Source of the DNA: Gamarada debralockiae
Lineage: Eukaryota; Ascomycota; Leotiomycetes; Helotiales; Hyphodiscaceae
Assembly: GCA_002803225.1 (NCBI GenBank)
Contig: NXFV01000141.1
Span: 1-64,000 of the forward strand
Direction of reading: 5' to 3'
Length of the DNA: 64,000 nt
Part shown: piece by piece, positions 1-11,555 of the stretch
How the letters are laid out: each line of letters opens with the position of its first letter
Numbering within the stretch: position 1 is the stretch's first letter
Notes under the pieces: generated by a model
Seen by the model: only the letters and a program-made list of their open reading frames with translations
Told to the model about the DNA's origin: nothing
Database searches by the model: none
Translations under genes and position numbers: made by a program

Positions 1-262
1 GAAGGTATCAGTAGGAATAGTCTTTTGAGCCCCGGAAACCCAAGCAGGTCATATCCGAATCAAAGACAAACGTTGGCCGGGACCTCAGCAAAGAGATCGA
101 TGGACGCAGCCGTATCAATGAGCAATCTCAAGTGGAGAATACCAAGGGGACAAACAATTTGAGACCAGATGTCTAGCGAGGCAAGTCTTCGTAAGGATCT
201 ACCATCGTAGATTTCGGCAGTTAACGTGTTCCTCCATGTACCAGCATGACATCACGGACAGT

Positions 263-3178
263 CTAATTGGGCGGGGGAAGAGCTGGAGTGAATGCTCGGC
301 GCAAAGCGTTCTCGATGGCAGCCCACTCGATTTTCGCAACATGGGCGAGAGTCATTTGATTGAGACCTTTGCCATAGTTGATGTAGTCATCGAGGTCACC
401 GAAGAGCTTCAATTCCTTAGGCTCGTCTCTCATTTCGGCCTGCTCGGCCAGCGAGAGTTGCTGCGTAGTTGTACAAGCCTGGCGAATCTTGGCAATGTAC
501 CACTGGAGGAAGTCAGCGCCACACTCAAAGTAGGTCCGCTCAATCGAAAGCTTGTGGAATGCTGACTTACCATGATAACGTCGACAGGAACACCTGGCTT
601 GGGGCCAATAGTCCAGAGCTTGTTCCAGAATGATGCATTTGGAGCCAATCCTAACTCAATGGCGGTTCGATCGTCCACTCCGGCAATACACACAATGTCG
701 TCCTTCATGGACGGACTGAAACCTGGGCATTTGAGAGCAGCACGCCAAACTCGCTTCAGAAGGATGTGGTTCAAATTGACTTTGTCCTGATCGTTAGTGA
801 CACGTTCAACAAGGATCTCTAGCATCCTCTTGGTAGTCTCGTGCAGTAGGTTACGGTCTTCGATCGTGATGTAATCAACCATGTACCATGGATACTGCTG
901 ACTGTTAGTAGGATTTGGGCAAATTCCAAGGAGGAAACACACCTTGACCAGAGTGCTGATCAAACACTCGAACGAACGCTGGGGACATTCCTTGGAAAAT
1001 GGAGTCTTTCAAACATCAGCGAGTTGTGGAGTCAAGGCAAGCAAAGGACTTACGCGTTGGGGAGATTCGACATGCTTCAGCAACATGATGAGCTCTTCCT
1101 TGATGATGAAACCCTTGAAGCCGGAGTTGTACGGGTCGTTCGGATCCCGAGGAATGATACGAGGCCTCGTACCATCCCACTGAACGTTCTTCGCCTTCGG
1201 GAATAGCTCCTTCATTAATGCACCCTGGGTTGAAAGCTCGACCTCGACATGACGTTGGCCCAAGCGACCACGACCACCCACACGATTGTTCTCAAATCTG
1301 CTGACAGCCGAAACTGCCTCGCTCAAGTCCGTAAACTCGACAAAGCAATCAAGAGTCTTACTAGTGACTCGCTCCATGATAATATGAATTGGCTCATACT
1401 CCGATTCACTAAGAATTCTGGCATTGCGACCAAGGAAGGCAAGGACTTCGGCACGGTGTGTTCCATATGGGATCTTTATGTTGTCAGCAAGGGAAAGTGT
1501 GCGAGAGGATCATGACACGTACATTCTTGATCTTGATAACACCAAAGTTGTCAGGCTTTGCTAGTCGACAGTACTCGGAGAAAGGAACATTGTAAGGACC
1601 AAGTGCCTCAGCAAGAGTTGGGTTGCGTGAACCACCCTGCGTCAATGTCAGGAGCTCTTGGCTCATGGGACCGGATCCGAAGCCAACGTTAAAAGAACCA
1701 CCAGTCATGCAATCGAAGGGGTTCGATAATACGACCGCGGAGGACATGAAGGGGTCAGCCTCGTTAAGAGTGACGAGGCTCATGCCCTTGATTGGAGAAC
1801 CGCGATGCATCATTTTTGCCTTATTCATGTCTCCGTTCTCCGATGACTTGTGAATTCCTACCGCCCAGTCACTGACCGACTGCTTCCGAGTGGGCTCAGT
1901 GGCAGATATAATGGTTTTTCCACGACGGGATCGAAGCTGAGGAGTCTTACTCTCTGTACAACGTTGCTCGGAAGTGAGATCATCATCTGAAGGTTGAGGC
2001 TTCGAGACAGGTGTGGGAATGGCGCTGGTACCTGCGACGCCCTTGTTCTTGCGGGTTCGAGAAGACTCGGGAGTGCTGTTCTTTGAGATCTCCTTCTCAG
2101 GACTCAAAACCCGAACGCCACCGGTTGAAGCCTGAACCGGACCACCAAGAGTCGGAGTGCTTGAGCTGGATGATTGGTTGGTATTGCCACGACAGCTGTT
2201 GTTACGCCCCTTTCCGTTCAATGGTGCGAATGACTTCTTTTGGAAGCGCATGGTCGGGGCGTTGTTATTGTTGTGGCTGGAACCTGGTCTGCTCAACGTG
2301 GGGGTTCGCGAACCGGACTTGAAGTTTAGACCATGATTCTGGATGTTGTACATGTTACCGGGAGCGGAGTTGAAGCTGGAAGCCGCGGTATTCTGGGCGT
2401 TGTACATGGTGCTTGGAGTGGCTTGGAAGCTCGAGCTACCGTTTGGATTTCCGTACGTGGCGTTCGCGCTACCATTGTACATTTGGTTGACAGGTTGGTC
2501 GACGATACCAGCGCTGTAGCCCATGCCGAGGCTCTGGTTTGGGGACGCGGCGGTATAACTCAGGTCGGGGGAAACAAATGGCATGAAACCCAGCTGACCG
2601 TTCGCATTGTTGTACGAGTCGAGGTAGTTGGGCGCGACGTCACCAACACCAAAGTGACCATACGAACCCATGTTACTACTGAATGAGCTCTGAAGCTGAG
2701 AATTCATTCCACCTACGGGACCTCCGAGCTGCATCTGAGATTGCTGATATTGGTTGCCGCCTTGATACGCCATGCCTTGGATTTGTTGACCTGGCTGCAG
2801 TTGTTGATACGATGACGCCATACCACCGCTGCTGCCATCTGCCATGAAAGGAACTCCCCAACCTTGAGCACTGAAACCAGCAGAAGGAAGAACCGGAGTG
2901 TTGCCTTGGGGAATGTAAGGTGAAGAGGTCGGGTTCAAACCGTCGCTGCTACCTGTCTGCGCATGGGGGGCGAAGCCATTGCCACCGACGGCGTAGTAGT
3001 TGTTGCTTTGATAGTTTTGGGGCAGGTGGAAGGCAAGAGGAACCTGAGTACGGAAGGACTCGTTCGAATCGGTAGACTCAGTGCTGCCGAAGCTGGTTTG
3101 TTGCTGGAATTGCAAGTAGTTTGGCACCGAGTTTGGCATGCTGTTGCCCACTGGCAGGGCACCGCGTCGACGCTCCAT
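263..3178 (-). CDS. RRM-domain RNA-binding protein with long low-complexity N-terminus
   Basis: Five exons: 3178-1523, 1473-1054, 1005-943, 897-571, 523-263, giving about 908 residues; all four junctions keep phase 0 and use GT..AG ends. The first 540 or so residues are rich in Gln, Asn, Ser, Gly and Tyr (disordered, prion-like). An RRM begins near residue 545 with VIKIKNIPYGTHRAEVLAF and ends near ELFPKAK. The remaining ~270 residues form a conserved-looking helical domain of unknown role ending in ALPPPN. The intact reading frame extends upstream to 3598, but that stretch is Ser/Pro-rich and unlike the rest, so I place the start at 3178 (MERRRGALPVG); the longer start is possible. Family knowledge: such proteins act in mRNA binding. 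I do not recognise a specific orthologue. Confidence 0.8.
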
Positions 3179-5200
3179 TTGAGTCGTGTTTGTTGGTTGC
3201 GATGTGGAAGAAGATGGTGTTGAAGGTGTGAGGGTAATTTGTGGGATGCTGCAAGAGATGTGAAGTGGCGAGGAAGGTGGAGGTGATCGCGACGGAGGTG
3301 AATCGGGAGTAAAACTATGGGAGAGAGGCAAAAGCATAAAAGTGAATTGTCGATAAGCGCAGCGAGAAATCGTCAATCTCCGCAATTTCCCGCTAAGCCT
3401 GCTCTTACCAGGCGACCCTTTGATGGGAAGTCCAAGCGAATTAAGTGAATTCTGGGGAGCCGAAGTGAATATATCTTCAATTGTTTGTAAGAGATCTCTT
3501 GAGTGACCTCGGTTAGCCAGTGCTTCGCTTCGATGTCCTGCCCCTGAGCAACAACTGTTTTCTTCTCTCAGCAGCATTTCTGATAAACGCTGGTACATTC
3601 TTCACCCCTCCATTGGCTGCGGTTAATTGAGTCGTTTGAAGTGAATGTTTGTGGTGGAGTGAATTGGCGAACGGAAGTTGAAGTTGAGGGAAGATAGGTC
3701 TAGTAAATTTTCTTTCACGGGAACGTGCTATTGTTTGATAGTGAACATCTTCTTAAGGTGAAAGGCGAAGTGGCCGCGGCCTGATGAGGCCACCGATACC
3801 TCGCGGCCTCGTATCATCGGCATCGATGTGCTATTCTTCTCAGTGAGGGATGGGTCTTTGGCTGCCGCCGGATGAAAGGTTGAGTTGAGTTGCCCACCTC
3901 TTCAGTCGTCGTTTTTTTTGTTTTATTTTTACAAGTATCGTGGACAGTTGCATGAAGTATTTTGATTTTCTTCGGTTTACAAGGGCGTGGCTTTCAGCCA
4001 AGTCAGGAAGTTTCATGCTTGTTCCAGTTGCTCGAGAGCTCCAGATTAAAAGTAAGCCGGTATTGAGTGAGGAAGGAGAATCATCAAATACAAAGTCAAG
4101 TACCCATTACTTAACAAGAGTCCAGGTCCCCTCAGTGTCAAAGGAAAGAGGGTGTTGATTTCGAGAGAAGTCATTGTCGGATTAAGTACTCTGTATTGAT
4201 ATATCTATTCTTGTGGATATCCAGCTTCGCCTTGGCAATAGAACAGATTGCATATCACCCAAACAGAAGAAACTCGGTGTCAATGGCCAAACCAATGTCG
4301 ATATGTCTATCGTTGTCGTGATCCAGAGTTTATCAGCAGTATACGGGATTCAATTTTAACTTTGTAAGTGGCTGTGAAAACTCATGAAAAAGAATAGAAG
4401 GAACGCCGCCTGTAAGGTGCCATCCTCCCGTCTTCCGTTCGCTTTGTCGTCGGCATCTTTCTATCAGCAGTTCCATCGCTGTCTTACTGCCTCAGGAGTC
4501 TCACTCTTATAAGTATGGGCCTTTACAGGGTAACCACGTGATCTCCAAAGATGAGGCGAGTCTTCGTTAGCGTTTGCGATGCAGAAATCTTCTGGATCAA
4601 ATACATGAGTTGATGTATGATTTGTGAAGAAGTCTCTGGACTCTTGAAGTTGCTTTTAGAGTGAAGTTATATGAGTCAATGCGACTGGCTCGGCTCGGCA
4701 TCGTTTTGAAGATCGCTATGTTTTGAAACAGGAAGAAACACACCTAAATCAGAGTCTACACAAAAAGACAGCGGGACTGTGCGTAATTATCAAGGATCAT
4801 CACGGAATAATACATCCCAAATTTTATGCAAATTCCTGAGCCGTGGTGGTTGATTGGAATGCTCGAGGGATGCGAAAAGTGTTTCCATAGTTCCCCTTCC
4901 GAGCCATAACGAGCACCTGGTATTGTTTCGCGGCCCCAGCTTTCCTAATACATGATCAAGTGATTCTCTTCAGAGAACTTCGAAGAGTCAACTGTCTTTT
5001 GTAAATACCTTGAAAGAATTTGTTCCGCTGGCGGCTTGCGTTCTAACAGTTCCTTCTTGATATTATCATTCATTTTGTCTCCACATTTCCATGAAAGTTG
5101 GCCCCCTTACAACAACCTCATGCTTTTTCCAAGCCTTTCAATTTGAGGATATAATACGGCGCCAATACTGTGGCTCAGGAGACTCTCCCAGCACTTCTAC
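3179..5200. other. Intergenic region, probable long 5' leader of the RRM gene
   Basis: No supported gene. The part next to 3178 is probably the 5' leader of the RRM gene. The rest is unremarkable AT-moderate sequence with one CACGTG at 4535-4540. The short reading frames in it look random. Confidence 0.5.
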
Positions 5201-6578
5201 ATGTCGTTGGTGGCCGACGGCAATGATGGAGAGAATCCAGCAATCCAGGTCCAGTCCTTGGGACCAACCATCTTGACACCAACCAAAGAGATTGGGAACA
5301 TTGTTGCCAGAGGCAATGAAATTGTGGCAGATCACCGAGAATGGCTAGCTAAGTTTCCACAGTTGGAAGGACAAGTCGACCTGAAACGGATTGTGGCTTC
5401 AACATCACGATCATCATCCAGCAAAACTACCCCGCCGCCATCTCTCGAGTTCCGTGCAGCGTTTCCGGCTCCAATACCTCAACAACTCGTTCCTTCCGCA
5501 CTTTGCGACTGCAATCCTCAAATCTCCGCCGTCTCGGCAAGCTTCCTGGCATCCTTCTCACGCATCTCAGTGACAGCTGAACAATCCGCGCAATCAGTAG
5601 CTTCCGCAGCGTTGATATCGCAGGGGCTAGCAAGGAGTAGTGTCTCCGCTGCATCGGTTTCAGCGGCACTCAGTGCGAGCTCGGCAATCCGGTCAGCCAT
5701 CAATAGTGCGAATAGTGCTGTAGCTGCTGCTCAGGCCAGTGCTGCCGCTGCTGTTAGTAGTGCAAACTCGTTGGCTGCCGATGCGAAGGGTCAGTCCACT
5801 CTTTCTTTCAAGGTATAAGACAGATTACTGAAGTCTTCCAGTAGCGACAGCAACCTTCGCTGCTGCCCAAGCCCAAGCAACGATTTCTCAAGCCAATGTA
5901 TGCCTCTCTCCCCCCCCATACTTTGGACGATTCACTGACAGTCCTCAGGTCCAAGCATCAGCCTCCATCCTCGCATCCAGCTTAGCATCCATGAACGAGA
6001 CGCGTTTCGCTCTCGCTCTCACTTTCTCCATCACTGGCTCCTTGCTCGTCTCGATCTTAGCATATTTCCTGCTCCTCCGGTACCGAAAGCGTCGCAGACT
6101 GGCCAAGCAAGACGACATGACAAGAGGTTCAATGAGCAGTAGCAACGGACTTTCGTTGTCAGAGTTTCCGCACCCGAGGAAGAGCGAGTGGAGTTTCGTT
6201 CGTGCTGCCGATCCTCAGCCGATGCGAGAATCTCACCCAGCGACAGAAGTGATATTACCAGATGAGCCGCCTCGAGTCTTGTTCTCGAATCCAAATCATG
6301 CCCCAAGACCAGAGCGAGACGAGCATGTTGGGGAATGGGAAGGACCAAGACCGTCGTTGGAGAGGAAGACTATGCTGATTTTTGATCCTGAGCGTCCGGA
6401 TCAGCCTCCGAGGTACAAGTCGTTGTTGGTGGAGAGTTTGGGGAGGGTTAGTCCCTTTAGTAATAGGAGGTCGAAAGATATGAAGGCTGCTGGAGAGGGG
6501 GGGAAGAGGGCTAGCGCGAGGAGAATGAGTAAAAAGAATTTTGATGATGATATGGGCGAGATTGGAACTGCGTTGTAA
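5201..6578 (+). CDS. Ala/Ser-rich single-pass membrane protein, hypothetical
   Basis: Three exons: 5201-5789, 5842-5897, 5949-6578, about 424 residues. The donor at 5790 (GTCAGT) is chosen because the alternative GTATAA donor a little downstream would place a stop right after the junction. Residues ~90-230 are almost wholly Ala/Ser with Gln and Val, likely a long helical stalk. A transmembrane helix follows near residues 234-258 (FALALTFSITGSLLVSILAY), then a stop-transfer RYRKRRRL, then a ~165-residue polar tail rich in Arg, Pro and Ser. The layout suggests an extracellular stalk, one membrane pass and a cytosolic tail. No N-terminal signal peptide is visible in this model, so a further 5' exon may be missing. 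Function not recognised; a wall-stress-sensor-like role would be a guess. Confidence 0.6.
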
Positions 6579-7365
6579 GACCGTGGTCGATGTTGGAGGA
6601 GGAAACAGTCGTTAATGAAGAACGAGTGGATGACGAAGCGATTTGAAGAATTGATACTGTCTAGGTAGTTCTCATGGGGGCATGGTTTTCGATGACATTA
6701 CGGGTAATGTTAAGGTTGAGCCTTTTCTATAAATTTTAATTGTGGTTCGTTTATCTTTCACTTCGAGGCTACGTTCTAGCCCTGCAAATGACGTGCGAAA
6801 ACTCCGAAGACGCCTGTGTTCTGAATGTTGGCTTTCTGTAAGTCCCTGAAGTGATACGTAAAAAGCAGCATGCGAACGCGAGCTTTCTTGGAGTCTTTGT
6901 GGTGAGTAAACAAAACCTCTATGGCGGCGGATGTACAAGTAGGATTCGTGTAACCCCGCCTCCAAGGAAGTGAGACATCGCGCATATACCCAAAAGGGAA
7001 ACGTCGAAAGATCCTTGTAAGACCATCTACTTGCGGGGAGATCTAAGTGGAGGATAGAAGAGCACTTGTCAGCCCTCTTGCAATGACGTCCGTTAAATCC
7101 ACCCCTCAGAGCTTGGACCATTGACCAAATATGGGTTTATATTGTTGCTTTTGTTGGTTCTTAAACCAGGGCGGGTTAGGAGTTAGAAATCCTTCGGCCT
7201 TACGATGTAGAAGGCTAAACAAAAGCTTACGCATTGATGGAACCTCCAATGCTCAAGTTGAGATATTACCTACTTTAGGGATTGCTCCCCCATTCAAGAC
7301 TTGCACAAAGCAAAACTATTTCTTGAATTCCTAGGGTCATTCGAGCAACTGTCGCACTCAGCATC
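6579..7365. other. Intergenic
   Basis: A 149-codon open frame on the minus strand (7121-6672) is not convincing as protein. It shows no motif and no neighbouring exon. Nothing else seen. Confidence 0.5.
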
Positions 7366-8250
7366 ATGTCATCCCTTCAAGCAGACGTCTACGTTGCCCC
7401 CAGCGTCCCCGCAAAGTCCTCGACCGGAGGGACCGTCCCATGGTCACCCATCTCCTGTACTCTAATCCGAGCCCAGTCCTCCGCCATACTCGTCGACACA
7501 CCCATTACCATTGCGCAAACAACCGTTCTCGCAGACTGGATCGAAGACCTTATCCCTCACAAGAACCTAACTCATGTCTTCATCACCCACGGACATGGCG
7601 ACCATTGTATGGGGATCAAGATCTTGCAAGAACGATTTCCTGGTCTGAAAGCTGTAGCGACGAAGGGTACGGTGGCGCATATGAAGCAGCAGTTTGAGCC
7701 GAAGTTCTTTGCCGGGTTTTGGAGGGGTTTCTTCCCTGATGAGGGCGTATTGACGGATGTAGGGGAGTTGGTGATTGCGGAGCCATTGCCAGATGATGGC
7801 GTGTTTGAACTAGAGGGTCGTACATTGCGAGCGATTGATGTTGGGTTCACGGACACAGAAGGCACATCGGTCCTGCACGTTCCGGATCTGCACTTGGTTG
7901 TCGCAGGCGATGTCGTCTATGGCGATGTGCATCAATACCTGATTGAAGCGAACACGAAAGTGAAGAGGGACGAATGGATCAAGGCGATTGAGCTGGTCGA
8001 GAGTCTGAACCCACATACAGTAATTCCTGGGCATAAGAGACCGGGTGCTGTTGATGGAGTGCATTATTTGAAGAGTAGTAAGCAGTATATCTTGGACTTT
8101 CAAGTGTTCTTGGATGAGGGTGTGAGTGATCAGAAGGTGTTGTTTGGAAAGATGATGGAGAGATATGGGGGACGGTTGGAGGGTAGTAAGGGGGTGCTGT
8201 TCGGGAGTTGTGGTGCAGCGCTTGCTGCACAGAAGAAAGATGGAGCTTGA
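7366..8250 (+). CDS. Metallo-beta-lactamase-fold hydrolase
   Basis: Uninterrupted frame of 294 residues. The class-defining metal-binding motif HxHxDH is at residues 75-80 (THGHGDHCMG). A metal-bridging Asp lies in VAGDVVYGD and a further His in VIPGHKRPG, which is the expected order for the fold. The N-terminus carries the usual beta-sandwich strands (CTLIRAQSSAILVDTP). No signal peptide, so probably cytosolic. Family members hydrolyse thioesters, lactams, lactones or other esters; the substrate cannot be told from the sequence. No intron is needed and the start matches the first Met of the frame. Confidence 0.85.
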   Translation: MSSLQADVYVAPSVPAKSSTGGTVPWSPISCTLIRAQSSAILVDTPITIAQTTVLADWIEDLIPHKNLTHVFITHGHGDHCMGIKILQERFPGLKAVATKGTVAHMKQQFEPKFFAGFWRGFFPDEGVLTDVGELVIAEPLPDDGVFELEGRTLRAIDVGFTDTEGTSVLHVPDLHLVVAGDVVYGDVHQYLIEANTKVKRDEWIKAIELVESLNPHTVIPGHKRPGAVDGVHYLKSSKQYILDFQVFLDEGVSDQKVLFGKMMERYGGRLEGSKGVLFGSCGAALAAQKKDGA

Positions 8251-8463
8251 GCTTTCTAAACACTTTTCTTGTGATATTGGGAAGGTTCGAAATTATCCTT
8301 GACTTTGTAAACCACAGTTTTATGAATCGAAGCATCATGAATGTTGGTCTTTTTATTCTCCCTAACGCCATCTTGATCTTAAGTCTTTGTCGACTTGATG
8401 CCAACACTGGGATTACTGTGCCCTCTCCATATCCCTCGAACTCGCAACGTTCTTATGCTGCTC

Positions 8464-9191
8464 TTAATCGAACTGAAGATCCAAATTAGCATGCTGTTAA
8501 TTGAGGGAGAATAGGAAAGTTGACTTACAGGTGTCAAGAAGGACTCTGCCACGAATCTTGCTCTCGCGTTCAACTAGCCACAATGTCAGCAATTCCCAAA
8601 AAGCAAATGGTCTTGAGGCCACCTACGAAAAGCTTCATCTCCGAAATTTCCTTGTCAACCTCCTCCATAAACTGTATGATGAAATCCACCAATTTGTGCT
8701 TCAACATCTCCTCCGTGTGGAAATTCGTAACCAAGAAAGAGATATCATATCCCTGCAGCCCCGAGTGTCAGCACAATTTCCTACCACTTCTCATTGTATC
8801 CATGACCACACACCTTGACTGGCTTCCTCCGCAAAATGAAGAAAGCTTCCGCTCTCTGCGTCAAGAAGCGCGTGAACTTATGTACCAGAATATGCTCAAT
8901 CTCATCCGCTTGCTTGATCTTGATGCTGATGCGCACACTGTTTATACTTGGCTCGATGAGTACCCTCTCATTCTCGTTTCGCGCAACTGTCAGGGGATTC
9001 AGCAGCACTTCTGGCGAGGTCTGCGCTTCGATCTCAGGGACGTTGTGTCGTTCGGAGGTCTGGGATGCGAAATCTGAGAGGCATAGTGCGGAGGTCAGGG
9101 AAGAGCGGACGCATTGGAGGTATGGCCGTAGTGATTGAGACTGAAATGGTTAGTGAGCTGTAGAGTAATTAGGGAGAGGTAGTAGCACCAT
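8464..9191 (-). CDS. ARPC4: Arp2/3 complex subunit 4 (ARPC4, p20)
   Basis: Exons 9191-9189, 9140-8814, 8752-8627, 8573-8529 and 8493-8464 give 176 residues. The first exon is the ATG alone; the second starts [15 protein letters not shown], the expected N-terminus of the family. Diagnostic segments are [74 protein letters not shown]. The product is a core subunit of the seven-protein complex that nucleates branched actin filaments at endocytic patches and hyphal tips. Length is close to the 168 residues of the animal protein, with a slightly longer C-terminus. The first donor (GTGCTA) is weak, so the 5' exon is the least certain part. Confidence 0.93.
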
Positions 9192-9507
9192 TGTGTATGA
9201 GTTCTGCGGCGGAGAAGCCTCCTTCTGCTGATGTCGTGTGTCGTCGTTGCTTGGTGGGGTTTGCGCTTCCCAGGCATCCCGCGAAACGTAACCGCGCTAG
9301 TGTGATCCGCCACAGCGATTTCTCGATGTCTATTCGTCTTTCGAACACCACCACAACTTCTTTTCTAAATAAAAGTCCACTTACAATATCTTTTGTCGTC
9401 TTTAGAGAAGAGGCTGCAAAGCGACCGTAGTTATTGTCCCAGTCTTTTAGAGATTCCGCAGCTCAGAACATCGCCTTCTCTTCCGCCGCCAGTTCAACCC
9501 CGCCAAT
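9192..9507. promoter_or_regulatory. Bidirectional promoter between ARPC4 and UBP6
   Basis: Only about 316 bp separate the two divergent start codons, so the genes must share or overlap their promoters. A TATA-like AAATAAAAG occurs near 9364-9374, towards the UBP6 side. No further motif assigned. Confidence 0.5.
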
Positions 9508-11327
9508 ATGGCTTCAATACCAGGTGTGTAATCACTTCTTGGAGGCATACGTCCGAGCTCCTGCTAACAGACACTTCAGTTATAGTCAAGCATCAAGGCA
9601 AGAAGTACAATGTCGACCTCGACCCTACCTCTAACGGCGAAACCTTCAAATTCCAACTTTACTCCCTCACCGGTGTCGAGCCTGAACGACAAAAGATTCT
9701 CGTGAAAGGCGGTCAGCTGAAAGATGATACGGACCTCTCGAAGCTCGGCGCAAAGCCTGGACAAACATTTATGATGATGGGTACACCCTCTGGCGATGGC
9801 AATGAGCTCAGCAGGCCCAAGGAGGCCATCAAGTTTGTTGAGGACATGACCGAAGCGGAGGCTGCACAGCAAGTGGGAGCTATACCAGCTGGATTACAAA
9901 ACTTGGGCAATACGTGCTATCTCAATTCTACCCTACAAACGCTGCGTGCTGTGCCGGAGCTCCAGGAGCAGCTGGTCAAATATACGCCCGCTCCAACAGC
10001 TGGTCCTAGTGGCAATACTCTCGGTGACCTCAGCATGTTTGGCCTTGGTGGTATGGGAAACTCTTTGGATCTTACGGCTTCTCTGCGAGACCTGTACAAG
10101 CAAATGTCAGAAACTCAAGAAGGATTCCCACCTCTCGTTTTCCTCAACGCTCTCCGAACTGCATTCCCACAATTCGCCGAGAAGTCAAAATCTGGTCATG
10201 GATATGCACAACAAGATGCGGAGGAAGCTTGGTCACAAATCGTTAATCAGCTTCGCCAAAAGTTAAAGCTCAAGGATATCGGTAGCAGTGCTGAAGGATC
10301 AACTTCGCAGGATGTCTCGTTCATCGACAAATACTTGGCTGGAAGCTTTTCTTCGATAACCGAGTGCGATGAGCAAGCTGCAAGGGATGGCGGTGAAGAA
10401 CCTGTAAAGAGCGAGGATGTCTTCCTGAAGCTCGACTGTCACATTAGTGCCACAACCAATCATTTGAGGGATGGTATTATGGCTGCTTTGGAGGAAAAGC
10501 TCGAGAAGAAATCCCCAGTCCTCGACCGAGATGCCGTTTACACCAAAAAGTCCCGAATTTCACGTCTGCCAAAATACCTCACGGTCCACTTTGTTCGATT
10601 CTTCTGGAAGCGTGAGGCTCAGAAGAAAGCAAAGATCATGCGCAAGGTTACTTTCCCTCACGAGCTAGATGTCGTTGAGTTCTGCACGGAGGAACTTCGC
10701 AAAATGTTGATCCCAGTCCGAGACAAGGTTCGTGAGGTACGAAAGGACGAGGAGGATGTTGAGCGTGCCCGAAAACGGCAAAAGCGAATCCATGACAAGG
10801 AGATGGCCGACGCGGCTGCTGGAATCGTCGATTCTGTTTCCGAATCCAAGAAAGACGACAAGAAGAAAGATGATAAGAAGGATGGCAAGGCAAAGGATGG
10901 AGATACCGAGATGGAGGACGTAGTCTACAAGACTGATGCGGAAGTCGAGGCCGAGAAAGCAGCAGCCATTCTGGAAGCCAAGAGGGAGCTACATGCTTTG
11001 ATCAACCCTGAGCTCGCCAAGGACGATGGAGCGAACAAGTCTGGTCTCTACGAACTCCGCGGTATTGTCACACATCAAGGTGCCAGTGCTGACAGTGGTC
11101 ATTACACATCCTATGTTAAAAAGCAAGGACCTCTTGATCCCAAGACTGGCAAGCGAGGCGAGGAGGATGGCAAGTGGTGGTGGTTCAACGACGACAAGGT
11201 TTCGGAGGTTGAGGCGGAGAAGATTGATACCTTGTCTGGTGGTGGAGAGTCACATTCTGCGCTCATCCTACTTTATCGCGCTATTCCGTTGCCAACTGCG
11301 GATGGCTTGACGGAACAGCAGATGTGA
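9508..11327 (+). CDS. UBP6: Ubiquitin carboxyl-terminal hydrolase 6 (UBP6/USP14 type)
   Basis: Exon 1 is 9508-9523 (MASIP) and exon 2 is 9580-11327, about 587 residues. An N-terminal ubiquitin-like domain (residues ~6-80; IVKHQGKKYNVDLD ... LVKGGQLKDDTDLSKLGAK) docks this enzyme on the proteasome base. The USP catalytic domain follows: Cys box GLQNLGNTCYLNSTLQ with Cys118, and His box SADSGHYTSYV with His513, then KWWWFNDDKV. A Lys/Glu/Asp-rich insertion (KKDDKKKDDKKDGKAKDGD) sits before the His box and is likely a disordered loop. The enzyme trims ubiquitin chains from proteasome substrates. An open frame continues upstream of 9508 to 9393, but the ATG with the short first intron restores the canonical N-terminus. 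Confidence 0.95.
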
Positions 11328-11555
11328 GGAGAAGATGTGCATGCATAGTGGCGTTGGTTGCATTGGGGCCGGAAAAGTGTGATGGATGAGATACAGAATA
11401 GACCGCCTTGAAAATGCATAAGACGCGAATTACAACCTTAACAAAGAGCATATCGGTGTTTATGTGTGCTATCAACAAGAAGAAGGTATCAAGTGATGTC
11501 AACAAAGCGCAAATTTCCTATCCTTGTGGAATCGCCTTGGTGATCAAGTCAGCTG
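11328..11555. terminator. Convergent 3' ends of UBP6 and the HET gene
   Basis: The two genes converge over about 230 bp that must hold both polyadenylation regions. No definite signal singled out. Confidence 0.35.

Noticed and set aside
3179..3598. N-terminal extension of the RRM protein from Met at 3598
   Set aside because: The frame is open, but it encodes a Ser/Pro-rich stretch unlike the rest and lies where a leader is expected; treated as 5' UTR.
6672..7121. 149-codon minus-strand frame
   Set aside because: No motif, no exon partner, composition not protein-like.
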